Source of the DNA: an uncultured Bacteroidales bacterium
GTDB taxonomy: Bacteria; Bacteroidota; Bacteroidia; Bacteroidales; Bacteroidaceae
Reading direction: 5' to 3'
Assembly (NCBI GenBank): GCA_902796835.1
Contig: CADBQP010000052.1
Location: 1-64,000, forward strand
DNA: 64,000 nt
Shown: positions 10,466 to 19,279 of the stretch, piece after piece
Layout: every line of letters starts with the position of its first letter
Position numbering within the stretch: the stretch's first letter is position 1
Notes under the pieces: model-generated
Told to the model about the DNA's origin: nothing
Database searches by the model: none
What the model saw: only the letters and a program-made list of their open reading frames with translations
Made by a program: the position numbers and the translations under genes

Positions 10466-12508
10466 ATGCAAAAAGGTAACATCGGAATTACGACAGAGAA
10501 CATCTTTCCTGTCATCAAAAAGTTTCTTTATAGCGACCACGAGATCTTCCTGCGCGAACTGGTGTCGAACGCTGTCGACGCCACTCAAAAACTCAAAACC
10601 CTTTCGCGCCGCGGCGAAACCACGGGCGAACTGGGCGACCTGACCGTTCGCGTGAAAGCCGACCCCAAGAAACACACGCTCACCATCAGCGACCGCGGCA
10701 TAGGCATGACGGCCGAAGAGGTGGACAAGTACATTAACCAGATTGCCTTCTCGGGCGCCAATGAGTTCCTTGAAAAATACAAGGACGACGCGGCAGCCAT
10801 CATCGGCCACTTTGGCCTAGGCTTCTACAGTGCCTTCATGGTGGCCAAGCGCGTAGACATATACAGCCTCTCCTACCAGGAAGGCGCCAAGGGTGTGCAC
10901 TGGACGTGCGACGGCAGCCCCGCCTTCGAAATGGAAGACTGCGACAAAGCCGACCGCGGCACCGACATTGTGCTCCACCTCGACGACGAGAGCCACGAGT
11001 TTGCCGAAGAGCGCAAGGTGCTCGAACTGCTCAAAAAATACTGCCGCTTCCTGCCCGTGCCCGTGGCCTGCGGAAAAAAGAAGGAATGGAAAGACGGCAA
11101 GGAAACCGAAACCGAAGAGGACAACGTGGTCAACGTGACCGAACCACTATGGACCAAGGCTCCCTCGTCGCTCAAAGACGACGACTACAAGGCCTTCTAC
11201 CGCGAACTATATCCCATGACGGACGAACCGCTCTTCTGGATACACCTTAACGTAGACTATCCCTTCAACCTCACCGGCGTGCTCTATTTCCCAAAAATCA
11301 AGAGCAATCTCGAAGTACACCGCGACCGCATCCAGCTCTACTGCAACCAGGTCTACGTGACTGACCACGTAGAAAACATTGTGCCCGACTTCCTCACCCT
11401 TCTCCACGGCGTCATCGATTCGCCCGACATTCCGCTCAATGTGTCGCGCTCATACCTGCAAAGCGACGCCAACGTGAAGAAAATTTCAACTTATATCGAA
11501 AAGAAAGTGGCCGACCGCCTGGCACAGATCTTCAAGGACAACCGCACCGAGTTCGAAGAAAAATGGGACGACCTCAAACTCTTCATCCACTACGGCATGC
11601 TCTCGCAAGAAGACTTCTACGACCGCGCCAAGAAGTTCGCCCTCTTCAAGGACACCGAGGGCAAGCACTTCAGCTACGACGAATATCGCGACCTCATCAA
11701 GGGCGAGCAAACCGACAAGGACGGCACCGTGGTATATCTCTACGCCCAAAACCGCGACGAGCAATACACCTACATCGACGCCGCCCGCGCCAAAGGCTAC
11801 AGCGTGCTCATGATGGACGGGCAGCTCGACGCCCCGCTCGTGGGCCTGCTCGAGCAAAAAATCGAGAAGTCGCGCTTTGTACGCGTAGACAGCGACACCA
11901 TCGACCGCCTCATACCTAAATCCGACGCAGAGGAAGTGAAGCTCAGCCAGGAGCAGAGCCACCGGCTCACCCAGGCCTTCCGCAGCCGGCTGCCCAAAGT
12001 CGAGAAAAAAGAATTCCACGTCGAAACCACCGCCATGGGCGCTGAAGGCGCACCCATCGTGCTCGTGCAAAGCGAATACATGCGCCGCATGAAAGAAATG
12101 AGCCAAATACAAGCCGGCATGGCCTTCTACGGCGAAATGCCCGACATGTATTCCATGATGCTCAACACCGACCATCCGCTCATGAAGCAAGTGCTCAGCG
12201 CCATGCCCGCCGAACAACTCGAAAAAGCCGAGGGCGAAGTGAAAGGACTGCAGGCACGAAAAGCCGCCATAGAGGCCGCACAAAGCAAAAAGAAGGCCGA
12301 CGAAATCACCGACGACGAGAAAGCCGAACTCACCACCTGCAACGAACAAATTGCCGAAGCCGAAAAGCAGCGCGACCAGCTCATAGACAGCGAAGCCGCA
12401 AAACAGGAAATCATTCCCCAGCTCATCGACCTGGCATTGCTACAAAACGGATTGCTCAAGGGAGAAGCCCTCGCCAAGTTCGTGAAGAGAAGCATCAGCC
12501 TACTATAA
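10466..12508 (+). CDS. htpG: Molecular chaperone HtpG (Hsp90)
   Basis: 680 aa. The GHKL ATPase domain lies at about 1-215, with ELVSNAVDA (ATP/Mg site), DRGIGM and GHFGLGFYSAF lid motifs. Middle-domain motifs YFPKIKSNLEVHRDRIQLY and YLQSDANVKKISTYIEKK follow. The C-terminal part has a Lys/Glu-rich coiled-coil segment (about 575-650) rather than the compact E. coli dimerisation domain, as in other Bacteroidetes homologues. It is an ATP-dependent cytosolic chaperone. The start is supported by MQKGNIGITTENIFPVIKKFLYS, the usual family N-terminus. Confidence 0.97.
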   Translation: MQKGNIGITTENIFPVIKKFLYSDHEIFLRELVSNAVDATQKLKTLSRRGETTGELGDLTVRVKADPKKHTLTISDRGIGMTAEEVDKYINQIAFSGANEFLEKYKDDAAAIIGHFGLGFYSAFMVAKRVDIYSLSYQEGAKGVHWTCDGSPAFEMEDCDKADRGTDIVLHLDDESHEFAEERKVLELLKKYCRFLPVPVACGKKKEWKDGKETETEEDNVVNVTEPLWTKAPSSLKDDDYKAFYRELYPMTDEPLFWIHLNVDYPFNLTGVLYFPKIKSNLEVHRDRIQLYCNQVYVTDHVENIVPDFLTLLHGVIDSPDIPLNVSRSYLQSDANVKKISTYIEKKVADRLAQIFKDNRTEFEEKWDDLKLFIHYGMLSQEDFYDRAKKFALFKDTEGKHFSYDEYRDLIKGEQTDKDGTVVYLYAQNRDEQYTYIDAARAKGYSVLMMDGQLDAPLVGLLEQKIEKSRFVRVDSDTIDRLIPKSDAEEVKLSQEQSHRLTQAFRSRLPKVEKKEFHVETTAMGAEGAPIVLVQSEYMRRMKEMSQIQAGMAFYGEMPDMYSMMLNTDHPLMKQVLSAMPAEQLEKAEGEVKGLQARKAAIEAAQSKKKADEITDDEKAELTTCNEQIAEAEKQRDQLIDSEAAKQEIIPQLIDLALLQNGLLKGEALAKFVKRSISLL

Positions 12509-12523
12509 TTAATCTACACACAC

Positions 12524-12569
12524 AGGCCGAAGCACACTGGGCACACCACCCCGTGGCTTCGGCCTTTCA
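12524..12569 (+). terminator. Terminator after htpG
   Basis: A 10-bp stem (AGGCCGAAGC / GCTTCGGCCT, 12524-12533 / 12556-12565) with a 22-nt loop is followed by a modest T-rich run. It ends 14 nt before the next start codon, so some readthrough or a promoter in the loop must serve the DUF1460 gene. Confidence 0.6.
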
Positions 12570-12582
12570 GTTTTACAACACC

Positions 12583-13512
12583 ATGAGGCACAAACAAATT
12601 TCCGTCCTCCTGCTCGCCATCACACTGAGCGCATGCCACCACACACCCGCTGCCGGCCAACAGCCAACTACCGACACGCCTGCCGCCAGCGCTGAGCCGC
12701 AAACCACGGCACTCCCAATGCCCGCCATTGTCTGCACCCCCGAAGATTCAACCAAGGTGATTGAGTTGCTGGGCGAAGCGGCAGGCCCTAATCCCGTGCT
12801 CTTCTATGCCCGCAAATTCGTGGGCATTCCCTACGTGGGCCACACTCTTGAGGGCCATGAGCCCGAAAAAATCGTCATCAACCTCCGACAGCTCGACTGC
12901 ACCACGCTCGTTGAAACAACACTGGCACTGGCACTTACCAGGGCCGAGGGAGAAACAAGCCTGGAGCACTTTGCGAAAAACCTTGAGCGGCTGCGCTATC
13001 GCGACGGCCACTGCCAAGGCTACACCTCGCGCCTGCACTACTTCGACTGGTGGATTAACAACAACCTCGGCCGCGGCAATATCGAAGAAGTGAGCCACCC
13101 CAGCTACTTCACCGCCACCTATCGCGTGGACAACCACTACATGAGCCATCACCCTCAGGCCTACGAGCACCTGCGCGGCAACAAAGCGCGCACCGACAGC
13201 ATCATGGCCCTCGAGCAGGCCGGCAACGGCAACACGTTTAAGTATCTGCCAAAAACTAAGACGAGGCTGGGCAAAAAAGAACTGGGATTCATCCACGATG
13301 GCGACGTCATTGCCATCGTCACCAGCAAAGACGGCCTTGACTACGCCCACCTCGGTTTCGCACAATGGGGCAAGGACGGACGCCTTCACCTGCTCAATGC
13401 CTCAAGCATACGCAAAAAAGTGGTAGAAGAGCCCAAGACGCTCCACCAATACCTCAAGGAGCACCCCTCATTCCTGGGCATTCGCGTGGTGCGCCTCCGT
13501 CTGCCGCAATAG
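12583..13512 (+). CDS. DUF1460 lipoprotein, probable cell-wall amidase or peptidase
   Basis: 309 aa. A lipoprotein signal peptide ends TLSAC (lipobox Cys about residue 17). The mature part is a DUF1460 domain of NlpC/P60-like fold: FYARKFVGIPYVGHTLEG, then LDCTTLVE with the presumed catalytic Cys, LHYFDWWINNN and YMSHHPQAY. The family is annotated as N-acetylmuramoyl-L-alanine amidase-like, so a role in trimming peptidoglycan fragments at the envelope is an inference. ATG 12583 was chosen because the upstream 10 codons overlap the terminator hairpin. Confidence 0.85.
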   Translation: MRHKQISVLLLAITLSACHHTPAAGQQPTTDTPAASAEPQTTALPMPAIVCTPEDSTKVIELLGEAAGPNPVLFYARKFVGIPYVGHTLEGHEPEKIVINLRQLDCTTLVETTLALALTRAEGETSLEHFAKNLERLRYRDGHCQGYTSRLHYFDWWINNNLGRGNIEEVSHPSYFTATYRVDNHYMSHHPQAYEHLRGNKARTDSIMALEQAGNGNTFKYLPKTKTRLGKKELGFIHDGDVIAIVTSKDGLDYAHLGFAQWGKDGRLHLLNASSIRKKVVEEPKTLHQYLKEHPSFLGIRVVRLRLPQ

Positions 13513-13532
13513 GCACGGCAACAAAAAAAACT

Positions 13533-13570
13533 AAAGCGGGAAAGAACCTAAATTCTTTCCCGCTTTCTTT
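13533..13570. terminator. Bidirectional terminator
   Basis: A 14-bp perfect stem (13533-13546 / 13553-13566, AAAGCGGGAAAGAA and its complement, 6-nt loop) has a T run on the plus side and an A run on the other. It separates the convergent DUF1460 gene (+) and tRNA-Lys (-). Confidence 0.9.
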
Positions 13571-13571
13571 G

Positions 13572-13644
13572 TACACCCTCAGGGGCTCGAACCCTGGACC
13601 CACTGATTAAGAGTCAGTTGCTCTACCAACTGAGCTAAGGGTGC
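13572..13644 (-). tRNA. tRNA-Lys (anticodon CTT)
   Basis: 73 nt without encoded CCA. The acceptor GCACCCT pairs with AGGGTGT (terminal G-U) with A73 as discriminator. The D arm is GCTC/GAGC, the anticodon stem ACTGA/TCAGT with loop CTCTTAA, and the T arm CAGGG/CCCTG with loop TTCGAGC. The anticodon CTT decodes AAG. Confidence 0.97.
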
Positions 13645-13670
13645 AACGCTTGCTTTTTGCAAATGCGGTG

Positions 13671-13701
13671 CAAAAGTAAACAATGTTTTTGTTACGAACA
13701 A
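13671..13701 (-). promoter_or_regulatory. Promoter of tRNA-Lys
   Basis: On the minus strand, TTG (13701-13699), a 20-nt spacer and TACTTTTG (13678-13671) lie about 27 nt upstream of the tRNA 5' end. Confidence 0.7.
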
Positions 13702-13775
13702 CTGTTGAAGCATTTTTTTTCAAAAAATCTTTTCAAAACTTCCGCAACCGCCTCTTTTGCCATGATAGGTGTGCA

Positions 13776-13827
13776 AAAAGAGAGCCCGAACCCTGCCCGA
13801 CTGATTTTCGGAACGGGGTTCGGACTT
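13776..13827 (-). terminator. Probable glyA terminator
   Basis: Arms CCGAACCC (13786-13793) and GGGTTCGG (13816-13823) with a run of A just left of the stem, a T tract on the minus strand, 43 nt past the glyA stop. The rest of 13702-13869 shows no gene. Confidence 0.65.
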
Positions 13828-13869
13828 TTGTTTTCAATGTGGTGCCCGCTATTGGGACAGTCGTCGAAA

Positions 13870-15150
13870 TTAGTAGGCAAAGAGCGGATATTGGCTCATC
13901 ATTTCGTTAACCTCGGCGCGCACGGCGGCTATCACCTGCTCGTTTTCGGGTTCATTGAGCACACGCTCGATGAGCTGGGCTATGACGGGCATGAGGTCTT
14001 CCTTGGCTCCGCGGGTGGTAATGGCGGGCGTGCCCAGACGTATGCCGCTGGTCTGGAAGGCCGAGCGCGTGTCGTAGGGCACCATGTTTTTATTGACGGT
14101 TATGTCGGCGGCCACGAGTGCATTTTCGGCCACCTTGCCAGTCAGATCGGGATATTTGGGGCGCAGGTCTACGAGCATGCTGTGGTTGTCGGTGCCTCCG
14201 CTGACGATGGCAAAGCCACGCTTGACGAGTTCCTCGGCCAGACAGGCTGCGTTCTTTTGCACCTGGGCGGCATATTCCTTGAACGAAGGCTGCAACGCCT
14301 CGCCGAAAGCCACGGCCTTGGCTGCTATTACGTGCTCGAGCGGCCCGCCCTGAATACCTGGGAACACGGCGCTGTTGAGCAGGGCGCTCATCATGCGCAC
14401 TTCGCCCTTCTTGGTGGTCTTTCCCCATGGATTTTCAAAGTCTTTGCCCATGAGGATGATGCCTCCGCGCGGTCCGCGCAGCGTTTTGTGGGTGGTAGAT
14501 GTCACGATGTGGGCATATTTCACAGGGTTGTCGAGCAATCCGGCAGCAATGAGGCCGGCAGGATGCGCCATGTCGACCATGAAGATGGCGCCCACCTGGT
14601 CGGCAATCTTGCGCATGCGGGCATAGTCCCACTCGCGGCTGTAGGCCGAGCCTCCGCCCACTATGAGTTTCGGCTTGTGCTCGAGGGCCAGACGCTCCAT
14701 CTCGTCGTAGTCCACACGTCCGGTTGCGCGGTCGAGGTTGTAGCCTATGGGGTGATAGAGTATGCCGCTCGTGTTCACGGCCGAGCCGTGCGAGAGGTGG
14801 CCTCCGTGGTCGAGGTTCAGGCCCATGAAGGTATCGCCCGGGGTGAGGCAGGCCAGGAATACGGCTGCGTTGGCCTGTGCGCCCGAGTGAGGCTGCACGT
14901 TGGCATATTCGGCACCAAAGAGTTGCTTGATGCGCTCAATGGCTATCGTCTCGGTTTGGTCCACGATGCCGCAGCCGCCATAGTAGCGATGACCGGGGTA
15001 GCCCTCGGCATACTTGTTGGTAAGCCACGAGCCCATGGCGCGCATCACGTCGTCGCTCACGAAGTTTTCGCTGGCAATAAGCTCCATGCCGCGCAGCTGG
15101 CGCTGATGTTCGGCCTCGATGAGGGAAAAGATTTCTGTGTCTTGCTTCAT
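13870..15150 (-). CDS. glyA: Serine hydroxymethyltransferase
   Basis: PLP enzyme interconverting serine plus tetrahydrofolate with glycine plus methylene-tetrahydrofolate. 426 aa, normal length. MELIASENF lies at 22-30, and the PLP-binding lysine is Lys222 in [13 protein letters not shown]. The frame is open a further 45 codons upstream, but that stretch is the 21-bp repeat array, and the family starts close to [18 protein letters not shown]; Met at 15150 is therefore used. An upstream 36-aa ORF may be co-transcribed. Confidence 0.96.
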   Translation of the reverse strand: MKQDTEIFSLIEAEHQRQLRGMELIASENFVSDDVMRAMGSWLTNKYAEGYPGHRYYGGCGIVDQTETIAIERIKQLFGAEYANVQPHSGAQANAAVFLACLTPGDTFMGLNLDHGGHLSHGSAVNTSGILYHPIGYNLDRATGRVDYDEMERLALEHKPKLIVGGGSAYSREWDYARMRKIADQVGAIFMVDMAHPAGLIAAGLLDNPVKYAHIVTSTTHKTLRGPRGGIILMGKDFENPWGKTTKKGEVRMMSALLNSAVFPGIQGGPLEHVIAAKAVAFGEALQPSFKEYAAQVQKNAACLAEELVKRGFAIVSGGTDNHSMLVDLRPKYPDLTGKVAENALVAADITVNKNMVPYDTRSAFQTSGIRLGTPAITTRGAKEDLMPVIAQLIERVLNEPENEQVIAAVRAEVNEMMSQYPLFAY

Positions 15151-15197
15151 AATATTAAATATTGCGTATTTGTGATTGATAGTGTTGGCATTCTGAA

Positions 15198-15260
15198 AAA
15201 CTGTCGGCCCGATAGGAAAAACTGCCGGCCCGATGGTTTGAAATATCTCGGCGCTGCTTC
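15198..15260. repeat. 21-bp palindromic tandem repeat, locus C
   Basis: Three units in phase (15198-15218, 15219-15239, 15240-15260). The middle unit has arms AAACTGCCGG and CCGATGGTTT around one C. It lies between the 36-aa ORF and glyA, both on the minus strand. Confidence 0.82.
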
Positions 15261-15263
15261 GGC

Positions 15264-15374
15264 CTATTTGCAGCGCGTGCCGCAATAGTAGCAGGCTCTC
15301 TCATCGTAATTGCCCGCCACGATGTCGAAGCGCGGTTCCACGTTTTCGTGACCGATACCAAACGGTGTTTTCAT
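15264..15374 (-). CDS. Small Cys-containing protein (36 aa), candidate
   Basis: ATG to TAG encodes [20 protein letters not shown] then [16 protein letters not shown]. The C-terminal CYYCGTRC offers three clustered Cys (two as CxxC), as in minimal metal knuckles. The ORF fills the space between the locus C repeats and the upstream promoter region, stopping 4 nt before the first repeat unit. A weak -10-like TAACTTTA lies at 15408-15401. I do not recognise the family; the coding call rests on position, composition and the Cys motif. Confidence 0.5.
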   Translation of the reverse strand: MKTPFGIGHENVEPRFDIVAGNYDERACYYCGTRCK

Positions 15375-15472
15375 ACGTGCTTCGCTGCTTTTTATGGCCG
15401 TAAAGTTACACAATAATTTGGTTCACGAAACATTTACTTGCGAAATTAAGCTGCAAATCTCATTTATATTAT

Positions 15473-15480
15473 TACTTTTG
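15473..15480 (+). promoter_or_regulatory. Possible -7 box upstream of the 15.6 kb exported protein
   Basis: TACTTTTG matches TAnnTTTG and lies 130 nt before the ATG. No convincing -33 TTG was found at the right distance. Confidence 0.4.
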
Positions 15481-15609
15481 CCCATGGGCCTGCATTTTTG
15501 TCCCACACCTCTGCATGCCGTCCCCGACATGATCCAAAGCCTCGGGCCAGCGCCACGCATGGACATGGGCAAAGAAGAGACCCTCCAAACAACAAAATTC
15601 ACAACAGCT

Positions 15610-16188
15610 ATGAAAAAATTTATTCTTCTGCTGGCAGTCGCCACCCTGTGCTTCACCAACGCCAGCGCCCAAGACGAGGCGCCCAAGAACGAAGTAGGCA
15701 TTTACTATGGTTTCGGCTCCCTGTCGAACGTAGTCTCCATCTTTGGCGAGGCCTTCACCTTCAGCACAGGCTCGCAAACCGGTTTTTGGGGCCCCGTGGG
15801 AGTGGAATACTATCGCCACCTCACTCCGCTCGTGGCAGTGGGCGGCATGGCAAACGTAGCCGGATGTAAGTGGGACAAAACCTTCGGCACCGACGACGAA
15901 CTCAAGACACTCTACATCTCCATCATGCCTTCTGTGAAGCTCAACTGGCTTCGAAAGAATAGCTTTGGGCTCTACTCCAGCGCCTCGGCCGGCGTAATGA
16001 TTTCAACCATCAAGGCCACCGACGATCTCAAGGCAGCCGACAGCGAGGTGAAGAACGAAACGGCCACCGACTTCGTCTTCCACGTAACCGCCCTCGGCGC
16101 CGAGTTTGGAAAAAAGTTCAGGGCCTTCGGCGAAATCGGTTTCGGCGAGCGTGGCGTCCTCTGCCTGGGATGCCGCTACCGATTCTGA
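15610..16188 (+). CDS. Exported protein, predicted small outer-membrane beta barrel
   Basis: 192 aa from ATG 15610, where a clear signal peptide begins (MKKFILLLAVATLCFTNASAQ). The mature part alternates polar and aromatic/hydrophobic residues in short strands (VGIYYGFGS, VGVEYYRHL, SFGLYSSASAGVM, FRAFGEIGFGERG) and ends CRYRF with a terminal Phe, as barrels do. No specific family is recognised. The open frame upstream of 15610 contains promoter-like DNA and is not considered coding. Confidence 0.75.
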   Translation: MKKFILLLAVATLCFTNASAQDEAPKNEVGIYYGFGSLSNVVSIFGEAFTFSTGSQTGFWGPVGVEYYRHLTPLVAVGGMANVAGCKWDKTFGTDDELKTLYISIMPSVKLNWLRKNSFGLYSSASAGVMISTIKATDDLKAADSEVKNETATDFVFHVTALGAEFGKKFRAFGEIGFGERGVLCLGCRYRF

Positions 16189-16232
16189 CTGCACCATCGC
16201 GCCCACACACCCTCTAACAATCCGCTTACTAT

Positions 16233-16970
16233 ATGAAAAGAATTACCTACATCATCCTCGCCCTCGGCTTCATGATGGCCGCCGGCTTTCTCAGCACAAA
16301 CGCTCAGGTGATTAAAAAGGCCGACCTCGAAAAGTATGCCAAGGAAAAATACGGCAGCAAATGGCTCGATGCCGCCCAAAACCTCGCCCCGAGCATTTCG
16401 TTCGACAAAAACCAAAGCCTCACCTACCGCGAAGTGATAGAGCTGCCCGGCAAAACGAAAGAGCAACTCTACGTGGCTCTCAACTACTGGGTGACGGCCA
16501 CCTTCAAAGACAATTCAGCCATTACGCTCAACGACAAAGAGGCAGGCTGCATCATCGTCTCAACAACCATCGAAGACATTGCCGAACACACCGGAACGCT
16601 CAACCGCTATGCAGTGAGCATTACGCCCGTCATACGCTTCGATATCAAAGACGGAAAAATCCGCGTCACATACACCGTGCAAAACTACGACATCCTCGAA
16701 GACATCAGCGGAGGATGGCTCACTGTGGCTGCAGCCGACCAGAAGACACTTGGCGACTCAAAACGCAAGCAGGACGACAAAACCAACCCGCGCCTTTACA
16801 ACGAGCAGTGGGAGATAGCCAAGCACTACCCCTTCGTGGAGAAAGATGCCCAGAAGCGCACCTGTGCCAAGGCCCTCGTCATGACACACGCCTACTCCAA
16901 CGCCCTCATCGACAAACTCGAAGAGGCCATGAAAAACGGCATAGTGGGTGGCGACGACGACGAATGGTGA
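16233..16970 (+). CDS. Exported DUF4468 domain protein
   Basis: 245 aa. A signal peptide (1-24, ending TNAQ) precedes a DUF4468 (TBP-like fold) domain at about 55-170, recognisable from the [23 protein letters not shown] pattern. Function is unknown. It lies 44 nt after the barrel-like protein on the same strand, so the two are probably co-transcribed. Confidence 0.75.
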   Translation: MKRITYIILALGFMMAAGFLSTNAQVIKKADLEKYAKEKYGSKWLDAAQNLAPSISFDKNQSLTYREVIELPGKTKEQLYVALNYWVTATFKDNSAITLNDKEAGCIIVSTTIEDIAEHTGTLNRYAVSITPVIRFDIKDGKIRVTYTVQNYDILEDISGGWLTVAAADQKTLGDSKRKQDDKTNPRLYNEQWEIAKHYPFVEKDAQKRTCAKALVMTHAYSNALIDKLEEAMKNGIVGGDDDEW

Positions 16971-17017
16971 ACACACGGCACCGCAGCCCCGAAAAAGTAA
17001 GACGCATTCTGCCACAC

Positions 17018-17059
17018 ACAAGCAAGGAAGGGTTTTCGCGGAAGCCCTTCCTCGCTTGT
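17018..17059 (+). terminator. Strong hairpin after the DUF4468 gene
   Basis: Arms 17018-17032 and 17045-17059 pair in 14 of 15 positions (ACAAGC-A-AGGAAGGG against its complement). No T run follows, so this may be an RNA 3'-end stabiliser rather than a classical terminator. Confidence 0.5.
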
Positions 17060-17142
17060 CGGCATCGGCACCGGCAAGTCACACAGGGCCACAGACACAA
17101 AATATATTGGCCAAACCAAAACTTTGCCCCCACATATTTCTT

Positions 17143-17169
17143 CAGATCACAAAATCTGAGTATATTTGC
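17143..17169 (+). promoter_or_regulatory. Rubrerythrin promoter with an overlapping dyad
   Basis: TATATTTG (17162-17169) is a clean -7 box. Immediately upstream a perfect inverted repeat, TCAGAT (17143-17148) and ATCTGA (17155-17160), covers the spacer. The position suggests an operator for a redox- or peroxide-responsive regulator; the identity of the regulator is not visible. Confidence 0.6.
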
Positions 17170-17223
17170 AAAAAGAAAAACCATACAAACACATCACATT
17201 CACACATTAAACTACGAACTATT

Positions 17224-17766
17224 ATGAAAGACCTTAAAGGAACAAAAACCGAACGCAACCTTATGGCCGCCTTTGCCGGTGAGTCGCAGGCCCACACCAA
17301 GTATCTCTACTACGCCTCGCGCGCCAAGAAGGACGGATACGTGCAGATGAGCACCATATTCGAAGAGACTGCTAAAAACGAAAAGGAGCACGCCAAAATC
17401 TGGTTTAAGTATCTGCATGGCGGCGCCGTGCCCAAAACCACCGAAAACCTCAAAGATGCAGCTGCCGGCGAAAACTACGAATGGACCGACATGTATGCCA
17501 CTTTCGCCAAAGAGGCTCGCGAAGAGGGCTTCGACGAAATAGCCGAGAAATTCGAGATGGTAGGTGCCATTGAGCGCGAACACGAGGAGCGCTACCGCAA
17601 ACTGCTCAAGAACATCACCGACGCCATCGTCTTCTCACGCGAAGGCGACTGCATCTGGCAGTGCAGCAACTGCGGCCACATTGTCATTGGGAAACAGGCG
17701 CCCGAGGTATGTCCCGTCTGCAACCATCCGCAGAGCTACTTCCAAATTCGTCCCGAAAACTTCTAA
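17224..17766 (+). CDS. rbr: Rubrerythrin
   Basis: Peroxide-reducing enzyme of anaerobes. 180 aa. The ferritin-like di-iron domain (1-135) has EEAxxExxH-type motifs ([15 protein letters not shown] and [13 protein letters not shown]). The C-terminal rubredoxin-like domain has CSNCG and CPVC for one Fe(SCys)4 site. The start follows a clean promoter and matches the family N-terminus ([20 protein letters not shown]). It is followed by a bidirectional terminator, so it is monocistronic. Confidence 0.97.
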   Translation: MKDLKGTKTERNLMAAFAGESQAHTKYLYYASRAKKDGYVQMSTIFEETAKNEKEHAKIWFKYLHGGAVPKTTENLKDAAAGENYEWTDMYATFAKEAREEGFDEIAEKFEMVGAIEREHEERYRKLLKNITDAIVFSREGDCIWQCSNCGHIVIGKQAPEVCPVCNHPQSYFQIRPENF

Positions 17767-17816
17767 GACCATACCGCCACGGAGCAAGCCCGTTTTCACA
17801 ACTGGCTCAACGCTGA

Positions 17817-17882
17817 AAACTATCGCGGCGACAGTAAAAAATATCTCCGAGCTAATTTGAATTAGCTCGGAGATATTTTTTC
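17817..17882. repeat. 21-bp palindromic tandem repeat, locus D, also a bidirectional terminator
   Basis: Units at 17817-17837, 17838-17858 and 17859-17879. Units 2 and 3 are reverse complements, so they fold into a 16-bp stem (17841-17856 / 17861-17876) with a 4-nt TTGA loop. An A run lies on one side and six T on the other. It ends both rbr (+) and the DUF4332 gene (-) and is the clearest case where repeat units act as a terminator. Confidence 0.88.
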
Positions 17883-17897
17883 ATACGTAGCAGGGAA

Positions 17898-18305
17898 TTA
17901 GTATTCCATCATGGCAGGCAATTCCTTGGCCTGAGCAATCATTTTCTCAACCTCGCTCAATGCGGGCACACGTCCCACCAGATTCTTCTGTGCGTTGATT
18001 TCCTCAAGTTTGGGTTGCAGGTTGGCAGCCACGCGATGCTTAAACTCCTTCACAGTGTCGACACCGGCAGCCTCGAGCAGCTCGGCAAACTGAGGACCTA
18101 CGCCGTTAATGCGCATCAAGTCGGCATGGTTAGTCCAGGTGAGGATGAGCTTTTCGGCAATGCCGGTCTTTTCGGCCAGAGCCTTGCGGCCGGCAGGCTT
18201 GCAGCAAGCCTCAAGCAGTTGTTCTACGGTCTTGATTTCTGCAGCCTCGAGCTTTTCGCCATAAACAGGGCCAATGCCCTCTACGTCAATGATTTTGTAA
18301 GCCAT
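17898..18305 (-). CDS. DUF4332 helix-hairpin-helix protein
   Basis: 135 aa. Two (HhH)2-like segments: VEGIGPVYGEKLEAAEIKTVEQLL at about 7-30 and INGVGPQFAELLEAAGVDTVKEF at about 70-92. Such domains often bind DNA non-specifically. The family function is not known. Met at 18305 was chosen, since upstream residues encode an unlikely basic/hydrophobic extension across the promoter region. Confidence 0.85.
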   Translation of the reverse strand: MAYKIIDVEGIGPVYGEKLEAAEIKTVEQLLEACCKPAGRKALAEKTGIAEKLILTWTNHADLMRINGVGPQFAELLEAAGVDTVKEFKHRVAANLQPKLEEINAQKNLVGRVPALSEVEKMIAQAKELPAMMEY

Positions 18306-18457
18306 GATAATTGATTTTATGGTTAATAAAGTGTATGTCGTCAGGGCGAAAGTAGCTATTATTTTCTTTATGCACAACATTTTTGCGCATTTTTTAGGCC
18401 CCTGCGCCGTAAAACGGCCTTTACCGAGCAATCATGGCGTCACTTTACGGCGCTGCC

Positions 18458-19210
18458 TCAGCGCAGCATAATGCCCGAGAGCAGACGCCCCGATGCAATG
18501 CCCAGACGGCGAGCCGAGAAAAAGCGTCCGTGCTCCGTGAACGTGCAATGCGGATTGCGCACAATGCTCTCTGCCCTGACGCCCGCCACCTCGAGCGCCC
18601 AGGCATTGGCCTCCTGCAAGTCGATGTGCCACCTCGGCCCCATGCGCCTTGCCACACGCTCCATGGGGAAGCCAGCCTGCCGAAATTGCTCACACACCTC
18701 GTCGCCCACCTCAAAGGCTGCCAGCCCGATGCACGGCCCCATCTGCACCCGGAGCCCGGCCGCATCGACACCCAGCTCATCGCGCATGGCCTCGACCGTG
18801 GCCCGCGCAATCAGGCCCGCCGTGCCGCGCCATCCGGCATGGACCGCTGCAACCACTCCCGCTTCGGCATGGCACAGAAGCAGCGGCAAGCAGTCGGCAG
18901 TCGACACTCCTATGCACAAATTGCGCTCGGTTGTAAACACGGCGTCAACATCATCGAGCGCATCTGGCAAGGTGGTGCTATCCACACGGCGCACGTTTGA
19001 TGTATGCGTTTGGTGCGGAAAAACAAGTCGGGCTGACGCAATGCCCAATGCCGCGCAAAGGCGCCGCCGGTTTTCGGCCACCTGCTCGGGGCGGTCGCCG
19101 CAAAAGGGGTTGACGTTCATCGAAGCATACGCACCAAGGCTCACACCACCCTCGCGCGTGGTAGTGAAAGCCACCACGCGGGGCGAAAAATCATAGCGCA
19201 ACATATTCAT
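18458..19210 (-). CDS. pgeF: Peptidoglycan editing factor PgeF (laccase domain, YfiH family)
   Basis: About 250 aa. Motifs of the multicopper-oxidase-like YfiH fold: HQTHTSNV, GVSTADCLPLLL, AVHAGWRGT and MGPCIG, containing the conserved His/Cys metal ligands. E. coli PgeF removes mis-inserted L-Ser from muropeptide precursors; other members act as purine nucleoside phosphorylases or adenosine deaminases. Two Met (19210 and 19204) are plausible starts. It lies 69 nt downstream of obgE. Confidence 0.92.
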   Translation of the reverse strand: MNMLRYDFSPRVVAFTTTREGGVSLGAYASMNVNPFCGDRPEQVAENRRRLCAALGIASARLVFPHQTHTSNVRRVDSTTLPDALDDVDAVFTTERNLCIGVSTADCLPLLLCHAEAGVVAAVHAGWRGTAGLIARATVEAMRDELGVDAAGLRVQMGPCIGLAAFEVGDEVCEQFRQAGFPMERVARRMGPRWHIDLQEANAWALEVAGVRAESIVRNPHCTFTEHGRFFSARRLGIASGRLLSGIMLR

Positions 19211-19279
19211 ACGGATAACGCAAATCGGCTTCGCCTCACGCCACTGGCGCACTGGCAAAGCCGACAACAAAAAAACTAT

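Noticed and set aside
15151..15285. 45-codon N-terminal extension of glyA
   Set aside because: The stretch is made of the locus C 21-bp repeat units and has no counterpart in the SHMT family.
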